Below are positions 29,349 to 39,983 of a stretch of 64,000 nt of DNA, piece after piece. Source of the DNA: Polaromonas sp. CF318. Lineage in GTDB: Bacteria > Pseudomonadota > Gammaproteobacteria > Burkholderiales > Burkholderiaceae_C. A program made the position numbers and the translations under genes. Within the stretch, counting starts at the first letter, position 1; each line of letters starts with the position of its first letter. The stretch covers positions 62,001-126,000 of the forward strand of contig NZ_AKIV01000060.1 of NCBI RefSeq assembly GCF_000282655.1. Reading direction: 5' to 3'. A model generated the notes under the pieces. That model had not been told where the DNA came from and ran no database searches. It saw nothing but the letters and a program-made list of their open reading frames with translations.

Positions 29349-30386
29349 TCACCGCGCCGCAAGCCGGCGCGCCATGCGCACGGCCGCCAGCAGGCTGGAA
29401 GCGTCGGCGCGCGCGCTGCCCGCGATGTCGAAGGCCGTCCCGTGGTCGGGGCTGGTACGCACCAGCGGCAGTCCTAGCGTGACGTTGACGCCCTGCTCCA
29501 CCCCCAGGTATTTGACCGGGATCAGCCCCTGGTCGTGGTACATCGCGACGACCACGTCGAATTCGCCGGGCTTGCCGGCGGCCTGGCGTGCCCGCATGAA
29601 CACCGTGTCGGGCGCGAAGGGGCCGCTCACATCCAGGCCCTGCGCGCGTGCCGCGGCGATGGCCGGGGCGATGATGGCCTGCTCTTCGCTGCCGAACAGC
29701 CCGCCTTCCCCGGCATGCGGATTGAGCCCCGCTACCGCGATGCGCGGCGCGCGTCCCAGGCCGGCGCCAACGGCCGCATGCGTGATGCGCAGGGTTTGCA
29801 ACACGTTGTCGAAAGTCACGGCCTCGATGGCCTGCCTGAGCGACATGTGAATGCTCACCAGCACGGTGCGCAGTTCTTCATTGGCCAGCATCATGCGCAC
29901 CGGCACTTCGCCCACGGGTTTGCCCAAAAAAGCGGCAGCTTCGGCCTGCAGCATTTCCGTGTGGCCCGGAAATTGGGCCGCCCAGCCGCCGGCGGCTGCC
30001 AGGGCCGCCTTGTGGATGGGGGCAGTCACCAACGCGGCGGCCTCGCCGGCCAGCACGCGGCGGGCCGCCCAGACGATGCAGTCGGCCGCTGCCTGGCCGG
30101 CCACGCCGCTAACCTCTCCATAAGGCACCAGGCCCGACAGCGCGCATTGCTGCAGCACCGGAATGCACTGCGGCGGCACGCCGGACAGCCCAGCCAGGCT
30201 CCCCAGTTGCGCCACCGGCAGTGCCAGCGGTGAGGCCACCAGTGCGGCGGCGCGGCGCAGCGTGGCCACATCCCCCACCACGGCACAGCCGGCCAGCTCG
30301 GCGGGCGCTTCGCGAAAAGCCTTGGCGATAATTTCCGGGCCTATGCCAGCCGCATCGCCCATGGTGATGAGCAGCGGCTTAGCCAC
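29349..30386 (-). CDS. pdxA: 4-hydroxythreonine-4-phosphate dehydrogenase
   Basis: PdxA oxidises 4-phosphohydroxy-threonine with NAD in DXP-dependent vitamin B6 synthesis. The 345-residue product shows PLLITMGDAAGIGPEI at the N-terminus, a metal-binding histidine in TAPIHKAAL, NPHAGEGGLFG, and YHDQGLIPVKYLG near the C-terminus. The start is taken as GTG ending at 30386, with GAAGG 7 nt upstream; a TTG eleven codons earlier is possible. It is apart from the surA/ksgA neighbours often seen in other proteobacteria. It is divergent from the GGDEF-like gene. Confidence 0.94.
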   Translation of the reverse strand: MAKPLLITMGDAAGIGPEIIAKAFREAPAELAGCAVVGDVATLRRAAALVASPLALPVAQLGSLAGLSGVPPQCIPVLQQCALSGLVPYGEVSGVAGQAAADCIVWAARRVLAGEAAALVTAPIHKAALAAAGGWAAQFPGHTEMLQAEAAAFLGKPVGEVPVRMMLANEELRTVLVSIHMSLRQAIEAVTFDNVLQTLRITHAAVGAGLGRAPRIAVAGLNPHAGEGGLFGSEEQAIIAPAIAAARAQGLDVSGPFAPDTVFMRARQAAGKPGEFDVVVAMYHDQGLIPVKYLGVEQGVNVTLGLPLVRTSPDHGTAFDIAGSARADASSLLAAVRMARRLAAR

Positions 30387-30602
30387 AACGCAGCCTTCGC
30401 CGCGACAGGGCAAATTCAAGCGGCAAAGTGCATTTCATGGACGGTGGGACCATAATCGCGAAAAAATGGGTAGGCCCGCGCTCGGCATGAGACCGCGACA
30501 GGCCAAAAAATACGAGGGGTTCGGGCAGATGCATTCTTGGGGTATTTTGGCGCAAACCACAGCGTGGCGGCCGGCAGGCCCTTGCGCAGCACTGAGCCGG
30601 CC

Positions 30603-31952
30603 ATGAATACCCTCCATCCCCTGATGCCCGACGCGGACATGATGCTGTGGAGCGCGGCCGCCGGCGCACTGGGCCTGGTAGTCTTGCTGGCCCTGGCCGA
30701 CGCCTTTTACAGTCGCACACGCGCCGCCTCCCAAACGCTGGCCTACCTGGCCCTGTGCTGGGCGGTGGTGCTGCTGTTGAGCGGGCTGCCCGCCGCCATC
30801 TGGCCGGGCGCGTATGACGAACTGGCCACGGCGCAATTCCTGGCCGGGCCGCTTTGCGCGGCCGTGGGCAGCTACGGCGCCAGCAAATGGCTGTCGGCCC
30901 ACCAGCGCGACCACTTGATGCAAGTCAGCCTGCTGGCGATCACCCTGGTATGCCTGGCGGGCGTGCCGCTGTGCCTGTTGCTCGCCCCTGAATGGCGCCT
31001 GCCGGTTTCCGGGGCGCTGGCGATCGCCAACCTGTCGGTGGTGCTGTGGCTTTCGGTGCGCGCCACACAGCTGGGCGACAGGATGGCATGGGGTCTGGCC
31101 CTGGGCTGCCTGCTGACCCTGCCCGCGCAGATCGGCCTCTACGGGCTGGCGCTGAACACCAGCCGGCCGCCGCTGCTGCTGCAGGCCGGCGTGGCGCTGG
31201 CAGCGCTGCTCAGCGTGGTCATCACCGCCGCGATGCTGTGGCTGCGCAACCACCATATCCGGCAGATGCGGCAGGGCGAGGTCTCGCGCCGCGACCCCAT
31301 CACCCAGCTCTACGACGGCGTGGCCATGGTGCGGAAAATCATAGGGGCGCAGCAGCGCCGCCAGCGCACCCGGCGCGACGGCGCGCTGATGGCCGTGCTG
31401 CTCTTCGAACCCGAACGCCTGTTGCCGCTGATCGGCCAGGCCGGCCTCAACGACCTCTACATCCAACTGGCACGCCGCATGCAGCGCCATACCGGCGCCG
31501 TCAACCCGGCCGGCCGCTATTACGACCGCTGTTTTATGGTGCTGCTGGAAACCATGCATTCGCCGCGCTGGATACGCACATTGGGCCTGCGCGTGGCCTC
31601 CAGCCTGCGCCGGCCCCTGGATCTGCGTTCGCTGGACGGGCGGCGCATACGGGTCACGCCCGACATCGCCGTCGGCATTGTCCACCTGTCGGCAGCCGGC
31701 AAGGACGTGGACCAGCTGCTGCATGAGGCCCAGTCGGTGGCGCAAGCCGCGCGCGCGATGCGCTCCCGCGCGGCGATGCTGGACCCGGAGAGCCACACCG
31801 CCGTGCCGGTCGAGCATGCGGACCTGGGCTCCAGTTGGCGCGCGCTGCGCGACGCCGTGCCGGCGGTACCCCCGCGGCCCAAAAATCCGAAAACCCCGAA
31901 AAGCGCCGGCAAAACGCCCCGGTCGGGCCGGCCTCGCCACAAGCCGGCCTGA
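30603..31952 (+). CDS. Membrane protein with degenerate GGDEF-like domain
   Basis: The 449-residue protein has about seven hydrophobic segments in residues 15-215. A cytoplasmic domain follows that starts RRDPITQLYDG near 229, the usual opening of a GGDEF domain. At the place of the GGDEF active loop it reads GRYYDRCF (about 304-311), so the metal- and GTP-binding residues are lost and diguanylate cyclase activity is unlikely. A basic, proline-rich C-terminal tail (PRPKNPKTPKSAGKTPRSGR) follows. It probably acts as a c-di-GMP-independent or ligand-sensing partner; that role is inference. It is a single gene between pdxA and the Nif3 gene. Confidence 0.7.
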   Translation: MNTLHPLMPDADMMLWSAAAGALGLVVLLALADAFYSRTRAASQTLAYLALCWAVVLLLSGLPAAIWPGAYDELATAQFLAGPLCAAVGSYGASKWLSAHQRDHLMQVSLLAITLVCLAGVPLCLLLAPEWRLPVSGALAIANLSVVLWLSVRATQLGDRMAWGLALGCLLTLPAQIGLYGLALNTSRPPLLLQAGVALAALLSVVITAAMLWLRNHHIRQMRQGEVSRRDPITQLYDGVAMVRKIIGAQQRRQRTRRDGALMAVLLFEPERLLPLIGQAGLNDLYIQLARRMQRHTGAVNPAGRYYDRCFMVLLETMHSPRWIRTLGLRVASSLRRPLDLRSLDGRRIRVTPDIAVGIVHLSAAGKDVDQLLHEAQSVAQAARAMRSRAAMLDPESHTAVPVEHADLGSSWRALRDAVPAVPPRPKNPKTPKSAGKTPRSGRPRHKPA

Positions 31953-31982
31953 ACCGGTGCGCCCCACCAGGCCCGACTCGCC

Positions 31983-32744
31983 TCAGGCCGGGTTGTCGAT
32001 GTCGATGAATTCGTGGGCCAGGCCCAGCTGGGCCGCGACCTGCCCCGCCACCGCCGGCGCACCGTAGCGCTCGGAGGCGTGATGGCCGCAGGCGATAAAG
32101 GCCACGCCCATCTCTCGCGCGTAATGGGCTTGCGGCTCGGAAATCTCACCCGTGATGAAGGCATCGGCACCCGCGGCAATCGCCGACTCGAAGTAGCCTT
32201 GCGCACCGCCCGTGCACCAGGCAATGCTCCGGATTGTTTTTTGCGACGGCCCTGCCTGGACTACGGGCCGCTTCAGCACCTGCTGCACATGGGCCGCCAG
32301 CGCGGCGCTGTCGGCAAAGTGGCTACCATCGCCGCGCCCGCCGATAAAGCCCAGATCCTGCTCGCCGAAGCGCGCGCCGGCAGCCAGGCCCAGTTGCAGG
32401 CCCAGTTGCGCGTTGTTGCCCAGCTCGGGATGCGCGTCCAGCGGCAGGTGGTAGGCAAAGAGGTTGATGTCGTGCGCCAGCAGCAGCGCCAGGCGCTGCT
32501 TCATCCAGCCCGTGACGCGGCCGTCCTGGCCGCGCCAGAACAGGCCGTGGTGCACAAAAATGGCGTCGGCCCGCGCGGCAACCGCCGCCTCTATCAAGGC
32601 CAGGCTGGCGGTAACGCCGGAAACGATTTTGCGAACCTCGGGCCGGCCTTCGACCTGCAGGCCGTTGGGGCCGTAGTCCTTGAAGCGCGCGGGCTGCAAA
32701 AGCGCGTCAAAGGCCTGCAGCAAGTCCTGTCGTGTGGTGCTCAT
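31983..32744 (-). CDS. Nif3-like dinuclear metal centre protein
   Basis: The 253-residue cytosolic protein has the metal-binding features of the Nif3/YbgI family: VHHGLFW (His65, His66), the segment PLDAHPELGNN, and the C-terminal ACGHHASERYG. These proteins form hexameric rings with a di-metal site. A GTP cyclohydrolase I type 2 label is common in databases but the activity is not well established. It is convergent with the GGDEF-like gene and divergent from the DegS-like protease gene. Confidence 0.9.
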   Translation of the reverse strand: MSTTRQDLLQAFDALLQPARFKDYGPNGLQVEGRPEVRKIVSGVTASLALIEAAVAARADAIFVHHGLFWRGQDGRVTGWMKQRLALLLAHDINLFAYHLPLDAHPELGNNAQLGLQLGLAAGARFGEQDLGFIGGRGDGSHFADSAALAAHVQQVLKRPVVQAGPSQKTIRSIAWCTGGAQGYFESAIAAGADAFITGEISEPQAHYAREMGVAFIACGHHASERYGAPAVAGQVAAQLGLAHEFIDIDNPA

Positions 32745-32878
32745 GAGGGGATTGTCTCAGGCGGGCGCCCCATGTAAAAGCCCTTGCCTTGGGCACCCGC
32801 AGGAGCTGAGGGACAATAGGGGCTTGCGGCGCAAGCTCCCTAGCGGTTTTTGATTTTTTTGCTGACACCCCCTCATTC

Positions 32879-34036
<1,158 letters not shown>

Positions 34037-34047
34037 GCAGCCGGGGC

Positions 34048-34848
34048 TCAGGGCTTGGCGGCTTCGGCCTCGCTGTCGTCTTCGGGCTTTTTGGTGTGCT
34101 TGACGAACAGCTGCGCGGCGACGATGCCCACCTCATAGAGGCCGCCGACAACGCCCAGCAGCATGATCATGGAGCCCGCATCAGGCGGCGTCACCAATGC
34201 GGTGCCGACGGCCGCGGCCACCCAGAAGTAGCCGCGGTATTCACGCAGCTGGGCCACGCTGAGCACGCCCATGCGCACCAGCAGGATCACCGCGATCGGC
34301 ACCTCAAAGGCCAGCCCGAAGGCCAGGAACATGCCGAGCACGAAATTCAGGTATTCCTCGATATCAGGCGCGGCGGTGATCGATTTGGGCGCAAAGCTCT
34401 GGATGAAGTGAAAGACCTGGCCGAACACCACGAAATAGCAGAAAGCCACGCCGACAAAAAACAGCAAGGTGCTGGAAATCACCAGCGGCATGACGAGTTT
34501 TTTCTCGTGCGAATACAGGCCCGGCGCCACAAAAGCCCAGACCTGGTAAAGCACCACCGGCAGCGCGATCATGAAAGCCGCCATGAACAAAATCTTGATC
34601 GGCACCACGAAGGGTGAAATCACATTGGTGGCGATCAGCGTGGCGCCCTTGGGCAGCGAGGCGACCAGCGGCGCGGCCAGGATGTCGTAGAGCGCGCCCG
34701 GGCCGGGGAAGAATGCCAGCACGACCGCGGCGATGCCGACGGCGATCACCGCCTTGATCATCCGGTCGCGCAACTCCATGAGGTGCTGCACAAAAGGCTG
34801 CTCAGTGCCCGCGAGTTCGTCGGGCTTGTCGGTGTTGGGATCGCTCAT
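34048..34848 (-). CDS. tatC: Sec-independent protein translocase TatC
   Basis: TatC is the polytopic receptor that binds twin-arginine signal peptides. The 266-residue protein has six predicted membrane helices, the N-terminal FVQHLMELRDRMIKA segment that forms the signal-binding site, and the conserved region QVWAFVAPGLYSHEKK. Start ATG ends at 34848. It follows tatB by 67 nt and ends the tatABC run. Exported candidates in the window with twin-arginine leaders include the transglycosylase and the substrate-binding protein. Confidence 0.97.
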   Translation of the reverse strand: MSDPNTDKPDELAGTEQPFVQHLMELRDRMIKAVIAVGIAAVVLAFFPGPGALYDILAAPLVASLPKGATLIATNVISPFVVPIKILFMAAFMIALPVVLYQVWAFVAPGLYSHEKKLVMPLVISSTLLFFVGVAFCYFVVFGQVFHFIQSFAPKSITAAPDIEEYLNFVLGMFLAFGLAFEVPIAVILLVRMGVLSVAQLREYRGYFWVAAAVGTALVTPPDAGSMIMLLGVVGGLYEVGIVAAQLFVKHTKKPEDDSEAEAAKP

Positions 34849-34915
34849 GAAGGAACTTTGCGCTGGATGGATGGCGCCGGAAGATGCGCAAGGAACAGGA
34901 GATCGGCGGGAAGGC

Positions 34916-35383
34916 TCAAGACAGGCGGCCCGGCTGCGGACGGAACCGTGCCACACGCGCCGCCCCCGACTGCGCACGGGTGCGCACGCCGGTACGCGCC
35001 TTGTACCACTGGGGCGTCGCGCCCTGCTTGAGGCGCCACTTCTTTTTCGGGTGCTTGTATTCGGGGAAGACTTCCATGCCCGGCAAGGCGCCAGAGGACG
35101 ATTCGCCGGTGGCCTCGGCCCAGGACTTCTCGAAGTCGCTGGCGCTGGTCTGGATGGAATTCTCGACGTCGCGGGCCGCGCCCTCGACGGTTTCCTTCAT
35201 CTTCTTGAGTTCGTCCAGCTCCATGGAGCGGTTGACCTCATTTTTGACGTCGGCCACATAGCGCTGCGCCTTGCCCAGCAGCGTGCCCACGGTACGCGCC
35301 ACGCGCGGCAGCTTTTCCGGGCCGATGACGATCAGCGCCACGGCGCCTATCAGCGCCATCTTGGAAATGCCGAGGTCAATCAC
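34916..35383 (-). CDS. tatB: Sec-independent protein translocase TatB
   Basis: TatB partners TatC in the receptor complex. The 155-residue protein has one N-terminal transmembrane helix ([20 protein letters not shown]), the hinge GPEKLP, an amphipathic helix ([20 protein letters not shown]) and a long hydrophilic tail ending in a basic Arg-rich segment. Order tatA-tatB-tatC is kept, 15 nt after tatA. Confidence 0.95.
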   Translation of the reverse strand: MIDLGISKMALIGAVALIVIGPEKLPRVARTVGTLLGKAQRYVADVKNEVNRSMELDELKKMKETVEGAARDVENSIQTSASDFEKSWAEATGESSSGALPGMEVFPEYKHPKKKWRLKQGATPQWYKARTGVRTRAQSGAARVARFRPQPGRLS

Positions 35384-35398
35384 TGAGTCAGGCCTGAA

Positions 35399-35638
35399 TT
35401 ACGACTTTTGGCGGGCTTCGACGTCGATGGTGGTCTTGTCGGAGGCTTGCGCATTCGTGACGCTGGCTGGCGGCACGGGCACATCAGCGGGAGGCTGTCC
35501 GCCGTCCTTCATGCCGTCCTTGAAGCCTTTGACCGCGCTGCCGAGGTCGCTGCCCATGTTTTTGAGCTTTTTGGTGCCGAACACCATCACCACGATCAAC
35601 AGCACGATCAACCAGTGCCAAATGGAAAATGAACCCAT
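35399..35638 (-). CDS. tatA: Sec-independent protein translocase TatA
   Basis: TatA forms the pore of the twin-arginine system. The 79-residue protein has one N-terminal helix ([16 protein letters not shown]), the signature [20 protein letters not shown] forming hinge and amphipathic helix, and a short disordered tail. Length is typical. The gene is preceded by AGGAG and by two TGTAAATRCA repeats. It follows hinT by 169 nt. Confidence 0.96.
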   Translation of the reverse strand: MGSFSIWHWLIVLLIVVMVFGTKKLKNMGSDLGSAVKGFKDGMKDGGQPPADVPVPPASVTNAQASDKTTIDVEARQKS

Positions 35639-35652
35639 GATTTGCTCCTAAT

Positions 35653-35675
35653 CTGTAAATACAGGTGTAAATGCA
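35653..35675. repeat. Tandem TGTAAATRCA repeats upstream of tatA
   Basis: Two 10-bp direct repeats, TGTAAATACA (35654-35663) and TGTAAATGCA (35666-35675), are separated by GG, and the first lies within the palindrome CTGTAAATACAG (35653-35664). They lie 15 nt upstream of the tatA start. They could be a regulator site or chance; no promoter pair could be fixed here. Confidence 0.35.
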
Positions 35676-35807
35676 ATATTGCCGGTATTGGGGCGGCTTG
35701 CACGCAATTGCCTTGATTCTAAAGGCCAGTACCCGCCGGGACGCCGATTACACACATTGGCCTACCGGGTTAGTGTGCCAGCCCGGCCCGGGGTTCCCGG
35801 CGCCCTG

Positions 35808-36167
35808 CTAGCCCTTCAGCCACGGCCGCGGCCCGCCGATCACGTGAAAGTGCAGGTGGTGCACTTCCTGCCCGCCTTCCGCGCCGGTGTTGGTCACGAT
35901 ACGGTAACCGCCCGCCGGGTAGGGGTTGCAGCCCTGTTCCATCGCCAGCTTGGGCGCCAGCACCATCATGCGGCCCATCAGCGCGGCGTGTTCAGGGCCC
36001 ACCTGCGCCATGGACGGGATGTGCTCCTTGGGAATGATCAAAAAATGCACCGGCGCCCAGGGATTGATGTCATGAAAGGCGAACAATTCGTCGTCCTCAT
36101 ACACCTTGCGGCTCGGAATGGCGCCTGCGGCGATCTTGCAGAAAATGCAGTTGTCGGAATGGCTCAT
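35808..36167 (-). CDS. hinT: HIT-family purine nucleoside phosphoramidase
   Basis: HinT hydrolyses adenosine 5'-phosphoramidate and aminoacyl-AMP-type compounds. The 119-residue protein begins MSHSDNCIFCKIAAGAIPS and carries the histidine triad HHLHFHV with the catalytic His near 106. Length equals E. coli HinT. Start is the ATG ending at 36167, since the upstream extension has no family match. It is between the DUF4870-like gene and tatA, the typical his-hinT-tat order in betaproteobacteria. Confidence 0.95.
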   Translation of the reverse strand: MSHSDNCIFCKIAAGAIPSRKVYEDDELFAFHDINPWAPVHFLIIPKEHIPSMAQVGPEHAALMGRMMVLAPKLAMEQGCNPYPAGGYRIVTNTGAEGGQEVHHLHFHVIGGPRPWLKG

Positions 36168-36189
36168 GGCTTGGTCGGTTTGAGTGGGT

Positions 36190-36540
36190 CTAGGTCGGGC
36201 GGTGGCTGTTAAAACGCATCCAGCCCCGCACGCAGCGGTACAAATACCAGAGCCACACGATGCCGTAGGCGGCAAGCCCCGGCAGGAACAACAGCAGCCA
36301 CAGCGGCGACAGCAGCACCAGCCAGCCCAGCGTCCACCAGAAGGTGCGGATCATGTAATTGTGGTGGTCGATGTAAAGCGCGTCGGATTCGTCGGCACGG
36401 CGTATGTAGTTGACGATCACGGCGATCACCGCGAACACGCCGCCGCTGAACCAGGCCAGCGTGTGCAGGCCGTACAGCACGTGCATCACAAGACGGTCGT
36501 TGGGGTTTTTGCCCTCGAATTCGGCCAGATCGGTTTCCAT
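36190..36540 (-). CDS. DUF4870-like membrane protein
   Basis: The 116-residue protein has three hydrophobic stretches (about 26-45, 68-85 and 88-105), the aromatic-rich DHHNYMIRTFWWTLGW, and charged N- and C-termini. This resembles the DUF4870/small integral membrane proteins often found near hisE-hinT-tat in betaproteobacteria. No enzymatic motif is visible and the function is unknown. It lies 56 nt after hisE and 22 nt before hinT, so it may belong to the his-tat transcript. Confidence 0.75.
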   Translation of the reverse strand: METDLAEFEGKNPNDRLVMHVLYGLHTLAWFSGGVFAVIAVIVNYIRRADESDALYIDHHNYMIRTFWWTLGWLVLLSPLWLLLFLPGLAAYGIVWLWYLYRCVRGWMRFNSHRPT

Positions 36541-36596
36541 GGGGGATCAGGTTCCTGTCACGGTGAAGTCAAAAATGAAATCCACGGCTGGCGCGT

Positions 36597-36992
36597 TCAC
36601 GGTTTTTCGGCCGCGTCGCGGTGCTGGGCCTTGCGCAGCGCTTTTTCCTCGATGCCACTGGTGCCTTCGCGGCGCTCCAGCTCGGCAATCACGTCGGCCG
36701 GGCTCAGGCCGTAATGCGCCAGTGCGATCAGGCTGTGGAACCACAGGTCGGCGACCTCGCCGACCAGCTTGCCCTTGAGCCCGGCCGTCGCGCCGCCCTG
36801 GGCCAGCGCGCAGTCGATGTCCTTGGCGGCCATCACGGTTTCGGTGGCTTCCTCGCCGATTTTTTTCAGGAAGGCGTCCGGGCCCTTGTGCAGCAGGCGC
36901 GCCACATAACTTTTATCGGGGTCGCCGCCGTTGGCCGCCTTGCGGCTTTCGATGATCTGCGCCAGGCGCTGGAGGGAATCATTCGTGGTCAT
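36597..36992 (-). CDS. hisE: Phosphoribosyl-ATP diphosphatase
   Basis: HisE removes pyrophosphate from phosphoribosyl-ATP, the second step of histidine synthesis. The 131-residue protein has the MazG-like metal-binding motif [16 protein letters not shown] and the second [16 protein letters not shown] segment. It is a separate gene rather than the HisIE fusion of enterobacteria. Its start overlaps the hisI stop by 14 nt. Confidence 0.96.
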   Translation of the reverse strand: MTTNDSLQRLAQIIESRKAANGGDPDKSYVARLLHKGPDAFLKKIGEEATETVMAAKDIDCALAQGGATAGLKGKLVGEVADLWFHSLIALAHYGLSPADVIAELERREGTSGIEEKALRKAQHRDAAEKP

Positions 36993-37395
36993 GTTTGCCG
37001 GGAGTCTGTTTGTACATGCTTGTCGGGTCTTTCAGGACCGGCTCGGTCACCACCCACTGGCCGTCTTTATACACACTGAAAAAGCAGCTGTGACGCCCCG
37101 TGTGGCAGGCGATGCCGGGCGTGTGGCCCAGTTGCGTCACCTTGAGCAGGATCACGTCGTTGTCGCAGTCCAGGCGAATTTCGTGCACCGCTTGCTGATT
37201 TCCGGATTCCTCGCCCTTGTGCCAGAGTCGGCCGCGCGAGCGGCTGTAGTAGACCGCCTGGCCCAGCTCGGCGGTTTTTTGCAGCGCCTCACGGTTCATC
37301 CAGGCGAACATGAGCACATCGCCGCTGGAGGCTTCCTGCGCAATGACAGGGATCAGGCCCTTGTCGTCCCAGCGAATCTCGTCTAACCAGTTCAT
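36979..37395 (-). CDS. hisI: Phosphoribosyl-AMP cyclohydrolase
   Basis: HisI opens the purine ring of phosphoribosyl-AMP, third step of the pathway. The 138-residue protein has [31 protein letters not shown] and the metal-binding [11 protein letters not shown] plus the cysteine/histidine site [10 protein letters not shown]. It is monofunctional. It lies 118 nt after hisF and overlaps hisE. Confidence 0.97.
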   Translation of the reverse strand: MNWLDEIRWDDKGLIPVIAQEASSGDVLMFAWMNREALQKTAELGQAVYYSRSRGRLWHKGEESGNQQAVHEIRLDCDNDVILLKVTQLGHTPGIACHTGRHSCFFSVYKDGQWVVTEPVLKDPTSMYKQTPGKHDHE

Positions 37396-37513
37396 GGGGC
37401 TATTGTCAGGGATTTGGGTACGGTTACAGAGCTCTTAAAACCAAGGGTATCGCGAACCGGCCTTGCCGGGCCGCAGATGCCGCCCCAACAGGGGAACGGC
37501 GTATCAACGGGGC

Positions 37514-38293
37514 TTACAACCTTACCGGGATGCCCCGTTCGGCCATGTGCTGCTTGGCCTGCTGCACCGTGTACTCGCCGTAATGGAAGATGCTGGCGGC
37601 CAGCACCGCATCGGCGCCGCCAGTCTGGATGCCGTCGGCAAGGTGCTCAAGATTGCCTACGCCGCCCGAGGCGATCACCGGCACGCTGACGGCATCGCTC
37701 ACCGCGCGGGTCAGGGCCAGGTCAAAGCCCGACTTGGTGCCGTCGCGGTCCATGCTGGTCAGCAAAATCTCGCCGGCGCCGCGCCGCGCCATCTCGGCGG
37801 CCCAGGCCACGGCGTCCATGCCGGTGTTTTTGCGCCCGCCGTGGCTGTACACGTCCCAACCCGGGCCGCGGGTTTTGGCGTCTTCTTCGCCGCGGCGCTT
37901 GGCGTCTATCGCCACCACGATGCACTGCGCGCCGTACTTGGCCGAAGCGTCGTCAATCACCTGCGGATTGGCGATGGCGGCCGAGTTGAAGCTCGTCTTG
38001 TCGGCCCCGGCATTGAGCAGCCGGCGCACATCCTCGACGGTGCGCACGCCGCCGCCCACGGTCAGTGGAATAAAGACCTGCGAGGCCACCGCCTCGATGA
38101 TGGGCAGGATCAGGTCGCGCCCGTCGCTGGTGGCGGTGATGTCGAGGAAAGTGAGTTCGTCAGCGCCCTGCTCGTTGTAGCGCGCCGCGATTTCCACCGG
38201 GTCGCCCGCGTCACGCAGCTGGGTGAAGTTGACGCCCTTGACCACGCGGCCGCCGGTGACGTCGAGACAGGGAATGATTCTTTTAGCGAGCAT
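37514..38293 (-). CDS. hisF: Imidazole glycerol phosphate synthase, cyclase subunit
   Basis: HisF joins PRFAR with ammonia from HisH to give imidazole glycerol phosphate and AICAR. The 259-residue TIM barrel has the N-terminal phosphate-binding [11 protein letters not shown] and GRVVKGVNF, the catalytic Asp in this first strand, and the second-half Asp in [21 protein letters not shown] lies near the C-terminal phosphate site. It follows hisA by 48 nt. Confidence 0.97.
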   Translation of the reverse strand: MLAKRIIPCLDVTGGRVVKGVNFTQLRDAGDPVEIAARYNEQGADELTFLDITATSDGRDLILPIIEAVASQVFIPLTVGGGVRTVEDVRRLLNAGADKTSFNSAAIANPQVIDDASAKYGAQCIVVAIDAKRRGEEDAKTRGPGWDVYSHGGRKNTGMDAVAWAAEMARRGAGEILLTSMDRDGTKSGFDLALTRAVSDAVSVPVIASGGVGNLEHLADGIQTGGADAVLAASIFHYGEYTVQQAKQHMAERGIPVRL

Positions 38294-38341
38294 TGGGGCT
38301 TCAGTGGACCTGGCGATGGTTGGAAATGCCTCTGGGCATTC

Positions 38342-39082
38342 CTAGCCGTTCAGCTCATCGGCTCTCGCCTGGGCTTTCTCGAAATCCAGGTCGCCGCTGT
38401 AAATGGAACGCCCGCAGATCACGCCTTCGACGCCCTCTTCCTCGACTTCGCAGAGCTTTTCGATGTCGGCCATGTTGGAGAGGCCGCCGGAAGCGATCAC
38501 GGGAATGGTCAGCGCCTGGGCCAGTTTGACGGTGGCGTCGATGTTGATGCCGGTCAGCATGCCGTCGCGGCCTATGTCGGTGTAGATGATGGATTCGACG
38601 CCGTAGTCCTGGAATTTCTTGCCCAGGTCTATGACCTCGTGCCCCGTCATCTTGCTCCAGCCGTCAGTGGCGACCTTGCCGTCCTTGGCGTCCAGGCCGA
38701 CGATGATGTGGCCGCCGAAGGCCGTGCAGGCGTCCTGCAGGAAACCGGGGTTCTTCACCGCGGCCGTGCCGATGATGACATAGCGCAGGCCGGCGTCCAG
38801 GTAGCGTTCAATCGTGTCCAGGTCGCGGATGCCGCCGCCCAGTTGCACGTCGATTTCACTGCCGACTTCGGCCAGGATCTGCTTGATGGCCTGCTCGTTG
38901 CGGGGCTTGCCCGCGAAGGCGCCGTTCAAGTCCACCAGGTGCAGGCGGCGCGCGCCCTTGTCGACCCAGTTGCGCGCCATGGCGGCAGGGTCTTCGCTGA
39001 AGATGGTGGATTGATCCATGTCGCCCTGTTTGAGGCGAACGCAGTGACCGTCTTTCAGGTCAATCGCGGGGATAAGTAGCAT
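38342..39082 (-). CDS. hisA: Phosphoribosyl-ProFAR isomerase
   Basis: HisA isomerises ProFAR to PRFAR (Amadori rearrangement). The 246-residue TIM barrel starts [20 protein letters not shown] with the first catalytic Asp, and the second is in [23 protein letters not shown] binds phosphate. Length is normal. It lies between hisH (99 nt) and hisF (48 nt). Confidence 0.97.
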   Translation of the reverse strand: MLLIPAIDLKDGHCVRLKQGDMDQSTIFSEDPAAMARNWVDKGARRLHLVDLNGAFAGKPRNEQAIKQILAEVGSEIDVQLGGGIRDLDTIERYLDAGLRYVIIGTAAVKNPGFLQDACTAFGGHIIVGLDAKDGKVATDGWSKMTGHEVIDLGKKFQDYGVESIIYTDIGRDGMLTGINIDATVKLAQALTIPVIASGGLSNMADIEKLCEVEEEGVEGVICGRSIYSGDLDFEKAQARADELNG

Positions 39083-39181
39083 GTGGCGGTAAAAAAGACG
39101 GTAAAAAAAGAAAACGGGTGCTCAGGGTAACAAAAAGTCCGGCGTCCCGGTACCGGGTCTGACCCAAGGCGCTGCCGGCGG

Positions 39182-39871
39182 CTAGGGATTCCAGTGCAGG
39201 AAGTTGCGGTACAGGGCCAGTCCGTGGTCTGCGCTTTTTTCGGGATGGAACTGGGTGGCAAAAATATTATCGCGTGCAATCGCCGCCGCAAAGCGCGCGC
39301 CGTAGTCGGCTTCGCCGGCGATGTGGCGCGCGTCCGACGGACGGGCATAAAAGCTGTGCACAAAATAAAAGTACGCGCCATCGGGCACGCCGGCCCAGAC
39401 CGGATGGGCGTTCGCCGTGCCCGCACCATTTTGGTAAACCTGGTTCCAGCCCATCTGCGGCACCTTGTAGCGGCTGCCGTCGGGCTGCGTCCTGCCCGCC
39501 AGTTCGAACCGGACGACCTCGCCGGGAATCAGCCCCAGGCCGTCGGTGCCGGCGCCGCCGTCGCCGGGCTGGCCTTCGTCGCTGTGACTCAGCAGCATCT
39601 GCATGCCCACGCAGACGCCGAACAGCGGCTTGTGGGCCGCCGCGTGCAGCACCGATTCCAGCATGCCGGAATCAGCCAGCTCGCGCATGCAGTCCGCAAT
39701 CGCGCCCTGGCCGGGCAACACGATGCGCTCGGCCTGCATGACGTCTTCGGCCTTCGAGGTCACGAGGACTTCAAAGCCGCTGCCCGCCGCCACATGGCGC
39801 ACGGCCTGCGACACGGAATGCAGGTTGCCCATGCCGTAGTCGACCACGGCCACTGTTTTGGGTTTTGCCAT
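39182..39871 (-). CDS. hisH: Imidazole glycerol phosphate synthase, glutaminase subunit
   Basis: HisH supplies ammonia from glutamine to HisF. The 229-residue class I amidotransferase shows [16 protein letters not shown], the nucleophile Cys in [11 protein letters not shown], and the catalytic His/Glu in [12 protein letters not shown]. It is somewhat longer than the ~200-residue norm because of an insert after the nucleophile loop ([10 protein letters not shown]). It follows hisB by 112 nt. Confidence 0.96.
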   Translation of the reverse strand: MAKPKTVAVVDYGMGNLHSVSQAVRHVAAGSGFEVLVTSKAEDVMQAERIVLPGQGAIADCMRELADSGMLESVLHAAAHKPLFGVCVGMQMLLSHSDEGQPGDGGAGTDGLGLIPGEVVRFELAGRTQPDGSRYKVPQMGWNQVYQNGAGTANAHPVWAGVPDGAYFYFVHSFYARPSDARHIAGEADYGARFAAAIARDNIFATQFHPEKSADHGLALYRNFLHWNP

Positions 39872-39983
39872 CAGGGGTTCAAGAAGGGTTGGCTTTGAAT
39901 TTAGGGGCTGCCGGCGCCCATTTGTAGGGGGCTACGCCAAAAAGAGGCATGGAATGCTGCGCGGCGGCTTTTTGGAGGGTGGC

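Noticed and set aside
39147-39158. The palindrome CCCGGTACCGGG between hisH and hisA
   Set aside because: A single 12-bp GC-rich palindrome without a T-run or repeat partner; too weak to call a terminator or operator.
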